5,263 bases of DNA, from contig CAMWRO010000215.1 in the NCBI GenBank assembly GCA_947176615.1, positions 1 to 5,263 of the forward strand, in the 5' to 3' direction. Source of the stretch: an uncultured Porphyromonadaceae bacterium (GTDB lineage: Bacteria > Bacteroidota > Bacteroidia > Bacteroidales > Muribaculaceae). A program made the translations under genes and the position numbers. Below, in pieces: positions 1 to 5,263 of the stretch (position 1 is the first letter of the stretch; every line of letters starts with the position of its first letter). The notes under the pieces were generated by a model. It was not told where the DNA came from. It worked only from the letters and a program-made list of their open reading frames with translations, and ran no database searches.

Positions 1-9
1 ATCTGATCT

Positions 10-1371
10 ATGTCACGCCAATATTTCCCCCCTACCCCCGAGGATATCGCGGCGATGCTTGAACGGTGCGGTGTAGGGTCGCTTGACGATCTTTATGCCG
101 ACGTTCCGGCCGAACTGCGCCTGAAAGGGGACTATGACATCTTGCCGCGCATGAGCGAGGACGAGGTGCGGAAGTTTTTCAAGGCTCTCGCCGGCGAAAA
201 CTCCCGGCTGACCTGTTTTGCCGGAGGCGGGTTTTATGACCATTATGCCCCGGCGGTAATCGACTATATTACTTCCCGCTCCGAATTTCTCACGGCCTAC
301 ACTCCCTATCAGCCCGAGATTTCGCAAGGTACGCTGCAATATATCTTTGAATACCAGTCAATGATGGCATCGTTGACCGGACTGGAGGTGTCGAATGCAT
401 CGATGTATGACGGCACGACCGCATTGGCCGAGGCGATGCTGATGGCTGTCGCTCATGCCAAGAAGCGTAACCGCGTCCTCGTGTCAAAGACGCTTAACCC
501 CATTTACCGCAAGGTCCTCTATACCTATGCCCGCTATCACGGCGTGATTGTCGACAATATTCCTGAGAAAGACGGAGTCACTGACCTCGTCAAGATGGAA
601 AAGATGCTTGCCGACGGCGGTGTGGCCGCTGTCATCCTCCCGACGCCCAACTATTTCGGCATCCTTGAGGACTATACCGGCGTGGCCGACACCGTTCATG
701 CGGCAAAAGCATTGCTCATCATGACCGCGCCCGCGTCGGCACTCGGTGCAATCAAGTCGCCCGGAGAGTGGGGTGCCGACATTGCCGCAGGCGAGGCGCA
801 GTCGCTCGGTATGCCCCTCGGTTTCGGAGGTCCGTATCTCGGCTACCTCTGCTGCACCAAGGCGTTGATGCGCAAACTGCCGGGACGCATCGTCGGCGCG
901 ACTACCGACGCGTCGGGACAGCGGGTGTTTGTCCTGACCCTTCAGGCCCGCGAGCAGCACATCCGCCGCGACAAGGCGACCAGCAACATCTGTTCCAATC
1001 AGGGACTGATGGCGCTCTATGTCGCCGTCTACCTGTCGCTGATGGGACCCGACGGGTTGCGCGAGGTCAACGAAATATCGTGTGAAAAGGCCCATTATCT
1101 CGCCAAGCGCCTTGAAGAAACCGGCGCGATGGAGCTGAAATATCCCGACAAGCCGTTCCTCAACGAGTTTGTGATGAAATGGAAACTTGACACGGAACGC
1201 TTTGACAATTATGCGCTCGACAATCTCGGCGGGATTTTCCCCGGCTTGATACTCGACGATAACGAGATAATGATTTGCGTGACGGAGCGTCGCAGCCTTG
1301 ACGAGATTGACGCATACATCGAGCGCGTCAGGGAAATCATCGATGCCCCGGTCGCCAATGTTGAAATCTAA
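10..1371 (+). CDS. gcvPA: Glycine dehydrogenase (decarboxylating) subunit 1, P-protein alpha half
   Basis: Encodes the N-terminal-type subunit of two-subunit P-protein. With GcvPB it forms the cytoplasmic PLP enzyme that decarboxylates glycine and transfers the aminomethyl group to lipoyl-GcvH. The 453 residues are the usual length for GcvPA. Visible family blocks are the N-terminal YFPPTPEDIAAML stretch (5-17), FAGGGFYDHYAP (70-81), TAYTPYQPEISQGTLQ (95-110), NASMYDG (129-135), GEAQSLGMPLGFGGPYLG (261-278) and REQHIRRDKATSNICSNQ (314-331). NASMYDG and the YDHY block are typical of the two-subunit form, not of long fused GcvP. The subunit has no PLP lysine of its own, as expected, because that residue is in GcvPB. 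The ATG at 10 fits the family N terminus; only 9 upstream bases are visible, so promoter and ribosome binding site cannot be judged. gcvPB follows after 12 bases in the same frame. Certain by family, with start slightly less so. Confidence 0.96.
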   Translation: MSRQYFPPTPEDIAAMLERCGVGSLDDLYADVPAELRLKGDYDILPRMSEDEVRKFFKALAGENSRLTCFAGGGFYDHYAPAVIDYITSRSEFLTAYTPYQPEISQGTLQYIFEYQSMMASLTGLEVSNASMYDGTTALAEAMLMAVAHAKKRNRVLVSKTLNPIYRKVLYTYARYHGVIVDNIPEKDGVTDLVKMEKMLADGGVAAVILPTPNYFGILEDYTGVADTVHAAKALLIMTAPASALGAIKSPGEWGADIAAGEAQSLGMPLGFGGPYLGYLCCTKALMRKLPGRIVGATTDASGQRVFVLTLQAREQHIRRDKATSNICSNQGLMALYVAVYLSLMGPDGLREVNEISCEKAHYLAKRLEETGAMELKYPDKPFLNEFVMKWKLDTERFDNYALDNLGGIFPGLILDDNEIMICVTERRSLDEIDAYIERVREIIDAPVANVEI

Positions 1372-1383
1372 ACCGATACTGCT

Positions 1384-2880
1384 ATGAACAGAAAATATTA
1401 TGGCAAACTCATTTTCGAGTTGTCGCGAAAAGGCCGTCGTGGCAGTTATGTGAAACGGGAGGAACTTCCCGGGATGCCTGCCGACGCGCTGTCGGCAATC
1501 CCGTCGCAACTGCTGCGGAAAAAGCCTCTCGGCCTTCCCGAGGTCGACGAGCCGACGGTGGTGAGACATTATACCAACATGTCGACCAATAATTTCGGAG
1601 TCGATACAGGCTTCTACCCGCTGGGGTCCTGCACGATGAAATACAATCCCAAAATCAACGAGGAGATTGCCGCGATGCCGGGATTCCGCGACATACATCC
1701 GTTGCAGGATGATTTCAGCGTTCAGGGATGCCTCCGCGCCTACTACACGTTGCAGAAACTGCTGTGTGAACTCGGCGGCATGGCCGAGTTCACGCTTAAC
1801 CCCTATGCCGGGGCACATGGCGAGCTGACAGGACTGATGGTAATCCGCGCCTATCACGACAGCCGCAATGACAAGAAACGCAATGTCGTGATTGTGCCCG
1901 ACTCGGCCCACGGAACCAATCCCGCGAGTGCCGCCGTCGCCGGTCTCAAAGTGGTCGAGGTAAAGAGCCTGCCCGACGGGACTGTGGATGTCGATGCACT
2001 TGCCGCGCTTCTCGACGATACAGTGGCTGCCGTCATGATGACCAATCCCAACACTGTCGGACTCTTTGAACACAATATCCCGCGCATTGCCAAGATGGTG
2101 CATGACGCAGGCGCGCTCCTCTACTATGACGGGGCCAACCTTAACCCGATGCTCGGTGTGGCGCGTCCCGGCGACATGGGTTTTGACGTGATGCATATCA
2201 ATCTTCACAAGACATTCTCGACTCCTCACGGAGGGGGCGGACCCGGAGCCGGTCCGGTCGGTGTGCGAGCCGGGTTGGAGGAATTTCTGCCCAATCCGCG
2301 TGTCATCAAAAGCGACGACATGCTGTTCTGCGAGTTTGAGACAGTCAACGAGACTACCTCGCTCGGGCGCGTGTCGTCATGGCTCGGCAATTTCTGTGTC
2401 GAGCTCCGGGCGCTTGCCTATATCCTGACGCTCGGGCGCGAGGGGTTGATGATGGCCGGAAAACTCGCCACGCTTAACGCCAACTATGTCAAGGAGTCGT
2501 TGCGTGACCTCTATAAGCTGCCCATCGACCGTGTGTGCAAACATGAATTTGTGTTTGACGGACTGGTTGACAAGTCGACCGGTGTCACCACTCTCGATGT
2601 CGCCAAGAGGCTGCTTGACCACGGCTATCATGCCCCGACGATTTATTTCCCGCTTCTGTTCCACGAGTCGCTCATGATTGAGCCGACCGAGACCGAGAGC
2701 CGGGAGACTCTCGACGAGTTTATCGCCGTGATGCGGGATATTGCCCGCGAGGCTGCCGAAGATCCGGCGACGGTCAAGAACGCGCCCCATGATACCCCGG
2801 TGCGCCGCCCCGACGATACGACCGCCGCGCTGAAACCTGTCGTAACCTATCAGCCGATGATTGCCGATGACGAAAAGTGA
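1384..2880 (+). CDS. gcvPB: Glycine dehydrogenase (decarboxylating) subunit 2, P-protein PLP-binding half
   Basis: Catalytic, PLP-bearing subunit of the two-subunit glycine decarboxylase. The 498 residues match the usual GcvPB length. Motifs in order: LPEVDEPTVVRHYTNMS (51-67), TGFYPLGSCTMKYNPK (75-90), NPYAGAHGELTGLMVIRAY (139-157), DSAHGTNPASA (173-183), NPNTVGLFE (221-229), YYDGANLN (247-254), and the PLP site HINLHKTFSTPHGGGGPGAG (271-290), where K276 (codon 2209-2211) should form the Schiff base. The C-terminal PTETESRETLDEF (434-446) and NAPHDTPVRRP (466-476) stretches are also characteristic, so the gene looks intact. The last 20 or so residues, ending IADDEK, extend a little past the conserved region. 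The ATG at 1384 is preceded by an A-rich stretch and no Shine-Dalgarno sequence. The 3' end overlaps lpdA by 14 bases, implying co-transcription and possibly coupled translation. Function is secure from family motifs. Confidence 0.97.
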   Translation: MNRKYYGKLIFELSRKGRRGSYVKREELPGMPADALSAIPSQLLRKKPLGLPEVDEPTVVRHYTNMSTNNFGVDTGFYPLGSCTMKYNPKINEEIAAMPGFRDIHPLQDDFSVQGCLRAYYTLQKLLCELGGMAEFTLNPYAGAHGELTGLMVIRAYHDSRNDKKRNVVIVPDSAHGTNPASAAVAGLKVVEVKSLPDGTVDVDALAALLDDTVAAVMMTNPNTVGLFEHNIPRIAKMVHDAGALLYYDGANLNPMLGVARPGDMGFDVMHINLHKTFSTPHGGGGPGAGPVGVRAGLEEFLPNPRVIKSDDMLFCEFETVNETTSLGRVSSWLGNFCVELRALAYILTLGREGLMMAGKLATLNANYVKESLRDLYKLPIDRVCKHEFVFDGLVDKSTGVTTLDVAKRLLDHGYHAPTIYFPLLFHESLMIEPTETESRETLDEFIAVMRDIAREAAEDPATVKNAPHDTPVRRPDDTTAALKPVVTYQPMIADDEK

Positions 2881-4198
2881 TGTTTTAATCATAGGAGCCG
2901 GCCCCGGCGGCTACAATACAGCCGTCGAGGCCGTCGCCGAGGGCCTGTCGGTCACGCTTATCGAGCGTGGCGAACTGGGCGGGACATGTCTTAACCGCGG
3001 ATGTATCCCGACCAAGTGTTTCTGCCGGTCAGCCGATGCCGCGCTGACTCTTGCCGATGCGGCGCAGCTCGGTGTCGCTCCCGAGCCGGTCACCCCGTCG
3101 GTGAATATGGAGCGGGTGGTTGCCCGCAAGGACGAGGTTGTCGCTCAGTTGCGCGAAGGGATAGCGATGTTGCTCAAAGGGGTCAACGTCGTGCTTGGCG
3201 AGGTGCGGTTTGTCGACGAGTCTACCGTCGAGGTAAACGGCGAGACCTACACGGCTCCCAAGGTGATTGTCGCGACAGGCTCGCGTCCTGCCATGCTCGA
3301 TATTCCCGGAGCGGAGTATGCTCTGACGAGCGACCGGTTGCTGTCTTGGACCGATTTCGTCCCCGAGTCACTTATAATAATAGGTGGCGGTGTTATCGGG
3401 ATTGAGTTTGCCTCGATATTCGCGGCTTTCGGCACAAAAGTTACGGTAATCGAGTATTGCAAGGAGATTTTGCCGCCGTTTGACAGCGAGATTGCCAAGC
3501 GGCTGCGCATGTCGCTGAAACGTCGAGGCATCGACATCATCACCGGTGCCCGCGTGACAGCGATTGACACCCCTGAATGGACTGTGACCTACGAATGCAA
3601 AGGGAAAACCCAGTCAGTCAGCGCGGCAGCCGTCGTGATGGCCGTCGGCCGTCGGCCTGTTGTGCCTGATGGACTTGACAAGATAGTCAAGGAGTGGCAC
3701 CGTGGCGCTGTCGTGGTTGATGATTCCATGAAAGTTCCCGGAACGGAAGGTCTGTATGCCGTCGGTGATGTCAACGGCCGCTGTATGCTCGCCCATGCTG
3801 CCGAGGCACAGGGACTTGTCGCGCTCGGACACACGGATGTCAACCTCGGTGTAATTCCGAGTGCCGTGTTCTCGGTGCCCGAATGCTCGATGGTGGGCAT
3901 GACTGAGGAACAGTGTCGTGAATCAGGATTGAATTTCAAGGCCGGCAAATCATTCATGCGGGCCAATGGCAAAGCTCTTGCCATGAATGAGCCTGACGGA
4001 CTGGTTAAAATCTTGGTCGATGCCGACTCGCGCCTCATTCTCGGCTGCCACGTTGTCGGTGCCCATGCGGCAGATATAATCCAAGAGGTCGCGACCGTCA
4101 TGTCGGCCTCGTTGACGATTGATGCCGTCACCGCCTCGATACATGCCCATCCCACGCTGTCAGAGGCAATTCTCGCGGCAGCAAAAGCAATCTCGTAA
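2867..4198 (+). CDS. lpdA: Dihydrolipoyl dehydrogenase (glycine cleavage L-protein)
   Basis: FAD- and NAD-dependent flavoprotein that reoxidises dihydrolipoyl groups; its position directly after gcvPA-gcvPB makes it the likely L-protein of the glycine cleavage system, though it could also serve 2-oxoacid dehydrogenases. Visible features: FAD-binding GAGPGG (10-15), redox disulfide GGTCLNRGCIPTK with C41 and C46, ATGSRP (136-141), NAD-binding GGGVIG (173-178), MAVGRRP (258-264), second FAD motif GLYAVGDVNG (295-304), and C-terminal HAHPTLSE (426-433) with the H428/E433 catalytic pair. At 443 residues it is slightly shorter than the common 460-475 but has all domains. Two more cysteines, C51 and C53, follow the disulfide. 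I chose the ATG at 2867 over the in-frame TTG at 2861 because it places the FAD motif at the usual distance (MTKSDVLIIGAG). This start lies inside gcvPB (14-base overlap), without a visible Shine-Dalgarno sequence. Confidence 0.95.
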   Translation: MTKSDVLIIGAGPGGYNTAVEAVAEGLSVTLIERGELGGTCLNRGCIPTKCFCRSADAALTLADAAQLGVAPEPVTPSVNMERVVARKDEVVAQLREGIAMLLKGVNVVLGEVRFVDESTVEVNGETYTAPKVIVATGSRPAMLDIPGAEYALTSDRLLSWTDFVPESLIIIGGGVIGIEFASIFAAFGTKVTVIEYCKEILPPFDSEIAKRLRMSLKRRGIDIITGARVTAIDTPEWTVTYECKGKTQSVSAAAVVMAVGRRPVVPDGLDKIVKEWHRGAVVVDDSMKVPGTEGLYAVGDVNGRCMLAHAAEAQGLVALGHTDVNLGVIPSAVFSVPECSMVGMTEEQCRESGLNFKAGKSFMRANGKALAMNEPDGLVKILVDADSRLILGCHVVGAHAADIIQEVATVMSASLTIDAVTASIHAHPTLSEAILAAAKAIS

Positions 4199-4221
4199 GA
4201 GTGTCTAATTGTTTTACAGAC

Positions 4222-4803
4222 ATGGAAAATGACATGATTCAGATAGAGCAGCATCCTTGGGAGCCCTTTATCCCTGACGGGGCAAAGATTCTCATCATGG
4301 GGACTTTCCCTCCCGGCAGTCACAGGTGGTCGATGGATTTTTATTATCCCAACCGCACCAATGACTTTTGGTTTATGATGGGGTTGATATTCATGGGTGA
4401 CCGTTATGCGCTCTGTGACCGCGGGACAAAGCTGTTCAATCTTGACGCGATAAAGCAGCTGCTCAACGAAAAAGGTATTGCCATGAATGATACCGGTTAC
4501 AAGGTGCGCCGCCTGAAAGGGAATGCCTCTGACAAATTTCTCGAAATAGTCGAGCCGGTGGCACTGTATGATCTTCTCGCCAAGATGCCTCGGTGTCACA
4601 CCGTGGCCACAACGGGCGAGAAAGCGGCCGGTGTCGTCGCCGGGATAACCGGTACTCCGCTGCCCAAGATGGGTGAGATGGTCACGGCTGACGATGGTCT
4701 TGAGATATGGCGGATGCCGTCAACCTCCCGGGCCTATCCGCTTGCCCTCGAAAAGAAAGCCGCCTATTACGCCGAGATGTTCCGCCATGCCGGAATCATG
4801 TAA
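4222..4803 (+). CDS. Uracil-DNA-glycosylase superfamily protein, hypoxanthine-DNA-glycosylase-like
   Basis: Small (193 aa) single-domain protein of the uracil-DNA glycosylase fold, presumably removing a damaged base from DNA; the substrate is not known from sequence. Motif 1 is ILIMGTFPPG (23-32), followed by FYYPNRTNDFW (40-50), TTGEKAAG (130-137), and the C-terminal minor-groove loop MPSTSRAYPLALEKKA (165-180). The YYPNRTNDFW and PSTS blocks recall the family 6 (hypoxanthine-DNA glycosylase) pattern and also Mug. The position that is Asn in Mug, or Asp/Glu in other families, is F29 here, so classical uracil excision is doubtful. Three starts are possible: GTG 4201, ATG 4222 and ATG 4234. 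Homology seems to begin at IQIEQHP, favouring 4222 or 4234; I list 4222. It begins about 23 bases after lpdA with no obvious promoter, so it is probably the last gene of the operon, and it ends 7 bases before a strong terminator. GC is lower in its first half (about 46% over 4321-4500). Confidence 0.82.
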   Translation: MENDMIQIEQHPWEPFIPDGAKILIMGTFPPGSHRWSMDFYYPNRTNDFWFMMGLIFMGDRYALCDRGTKLFNLDAIKQLLNEKGIAMNDTGYKVRRLKGNASDKFLEIVEPVALYDLLAKMPRCHTVATTGEKAAGVVAGITGTPLPKMGEMVTADDGLEIWRMPSTSRAYPLALEKKAAYYAEMFRHAGIM

Positions 4804-4810
4804 CCCGATA

Positions 4811-4857
4811 AAAAAAGCGACAGCCGCAGTAAAGAACACTGCGGCTGTCGCTTTTTT
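4811..4857. terminator. Bidirectional intrinsic terminator between convergent genes
   Basis: The arms 4811-4830 and 4838-4857 are perfect 20-base reverse complements around the 7-base loop aaagaac (4831-4837). The outer six base pairs are A:T, with an A run on the left and a T run on the right. Read on either strand, this gives a GC-rich 14-bp core stem followed by six or more U residues, the form of a Rho-independent terminator. It starts 7 bases after the stop of the plus-strand glycosylase-like gene and 16 bases beyond the stop of the minus-strand efp, so it very likely ends both transcripts. Confidence 0.95.
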
Positions 4858-4873
4858 ATAAGTAAAACTGTTA

Positions 4874-5263
4874 TTACATCTTCACGCGGCTGACGTAGGA
4901 ACCGTCGCGGGTGTCGATTTCGATGAAGTCACCTTCGTTGACAAAGAGGGGAACGCGCACTTCGGCACCTGTCTCGACAGTGGCGGGCTTGAGAGTGTTG
5001 GTTGCGGTATCACCCTTGATGCCGGGTTCGGTGTAGGTGATCTGGAGGACAGTGCGGATGGGCATTTCGGCGAAAAGCACGGTCTCGGTCGACGAGTCGC
5101 TGACAACCTCGACTGTGTCACCTTCTTTCATGAAAGCGGCTCCGGTAACGAGTTCCTTGTTGATGGGAATCTGCTCGAAAGTCTCGTTGTTCATGAAGAT
5201 GTCGTCGGCACCGTCGGCATAGAGATACTGGAAGGGGCGGCGTTCAACACGCACGTCTTCGAG
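4874..5263 (-). CDS. efp: Elongation factor P, C-terminal part (5' end beyond window)
   Basis: EF-P binds between the P and E sites of stalled ribosomes and promotes peptide-bond formation at consecutive prolines. The visible 129 residues begin LEDVRVERRP and cover the end of domain I, all of OB domain II and OB domain III. The domain III signature K-x-A-x4-G-x2-V-x-V-P-x2-V-x2-G is complete at visible residues 92-111 (about 4931-4990). The C terminus is EIDTRDGSYVSRVKM, followed by tandem stops TAA TAA (4876-4871). Full EF-P is about 188 residues, so roughly 59 are missing off the right edge, including the domain I loop whose tip residue is modified in many bacteria; the modification type cannot be judged. 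The GTG at 5254 is an internal valine, not a start, because the frame continues upstream with family-matching LED. The sequence closely recalls Bacteroidales EF-P. It is convergent with the gcv operon and shares its terminator. Confidence 0.96.
   Translation of the reverse strand, partial: LEDVRVERRPFQYLYADGADDIFMNNETFEQIPINKELVTGAAFMKEGDTVEVVSDSSTETVLFAEMPIRTVLQITYTEPGIKGDTATNTLKPATVETGAEVRVPLFVNEGDFIEIDTRDGSYVSRVKM

Larger units (their letters stand above)
10..4803 (+). other. Probable gcvPA-gcvPB-lpdA-glycosylase operon
   Basis: Four plus-strand genes follow one another with a 12-base gap, a 14-base overlap and a gap of at most about 35 bases. No internal terminator hairpin or convincing Bacteroidota promoter is visible between them, and a single strong terminator follows the last gene. 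This is the layout of one transcript. The promoter and any further genes (gcvT and gcvH would be natural partners) must lie left of the window. No glycine riboswitch is visible, but the region where one would be expected is outside the sequence given. Confidence 0.75.

Noticed and set aside
484..2229. A 581-codon open frame on the minus strand, spanning parts of gcvPA and gcvPB
   Set aside because: It is codon-for-codon antisense to the two genes, which share a frame. Stops there need sense TTA, CTA or TCA, which are rare in this GC-rich codon use; it ends exactly at a TCA serine codon (484-486). The predicted protein is His- and Arg-rich with no recognisable domain, and the plus-strand genes are certain.
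2360..2440. A 12-base direct repeat (cgctcgggcgcg) at 2360-2371 and 2429-2440
   Set aside because: Both copies sit in conserved gcvPB coding sequence (SLGRV and TLGRE) in the same frame; codon bias explains it, and no further copies or flanking structure are seen.
2861..2866. TTG at 2861 as the lpdA start
   Set aside because: The ATG two codons later gives the standard N terminus before the FAD motif; the TTG adds only Met-Pro and has no supporting ribosome binding site.
2377..2892. A 171-codon minus-strand open frame opposite the end of gcvPB
   Set aside because: It is another codon-aligned antisense shadow of gcvPB with no recognisable motif.
3589..4599. A 336-codon open frame on the minus strand across lpdA and the glycosylase-like gene
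   Set aside because: It crosses two well-supported plus-strand genes, has low-complexity Ser/Thr/Ala composition in its second half, and shows no family motif.
4882..5222. Short open frames opposite or out of frame with efp
   Set aside because: They have biased Ser/Pro/Thr composition and no motifs, and they lie over a clearly coding EF-P frame.
5252..5254. GTG on the minus strand as the start of a short EF-P
   Set aside because: The frame stays open to the window edge with LED, matching the family just before VRVERRP, so the gene is cut by the window and not truncated.

Overview
The window most likely comes from a Bacteroidota genome, probably a GC-rich member of the Bacteroidales (a Muribaculaceae-like organism would fit). 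Three things suggest this. The partial EF-P and the small uracil-DNA-glycosylase-like protein read like Bacteroidales versions. No start codon is preceded by a Shine-Dalgarno sequence, and several are preceded by A/T-rich DNA instead, as is usual in this phylum. Base composition is moderately high in GC, about 54% over positions 4261-4800 by hand count and higher in parts of the gcv genes. The assignment is by recognition, not by a search.

Positions 10-4198 hold three tightly packed plus-strand genes of the glycine cleavage system. gcvPA and gcvPB encode the two subunits of the PLP-dependent glycine decarboxylase (P-protein). They are followed by an overlapping lipoamide dehydrogenase gene (L-protein, lpdA). 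P-protein decarboxylates glycine and loads the aminomethyl group onto lipoyl-GcvH. GcvT (outside the window) would release ammonia and make 5,10-methylene-THF. L-protein then reoxidises the dihydrolipoyl arm with NAD+. gcvT and gcvH are not in the window; the sequence begins only 9 bases before gcvPA, so they may lie just upstream or elsewhere.

A fourth plus-strand gene (start about 4222, end 4803) follows lpdA almost directly. It encodes a small uracil-DNA-glycosylase-superfamily protein whose first motif lacks the usual catalytic Asn/Asp/Glu, and it resembles the hypoxanthine-DNA-glycosylase-like branch. It appears to be the last gene of the operon.

A perfect 20-bp stem with a 7-nt loop, flanked by A and T runs (4811-4857), is a shared bidirectional terminator. 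Beyond it, on the minus strand, lies the C-terminal two thirds of efp (elongation factor P), cut by the right edge of the window.

The window is nearly all coding and mostly ordinary metabolism. I see no CRISPR array, mobile element, tRNA, rRNA, riboswitch or defence system. The points worth a second look are the in-frame gcvPA/gcvPB junction, the two-subunit P-protein in a Bacteroidales-like setting, the non-canonical glycosylase at the end of a one-carbon operon, the extra cysteines beside the Lpd redox disulfide, and the symmetrical terminator.
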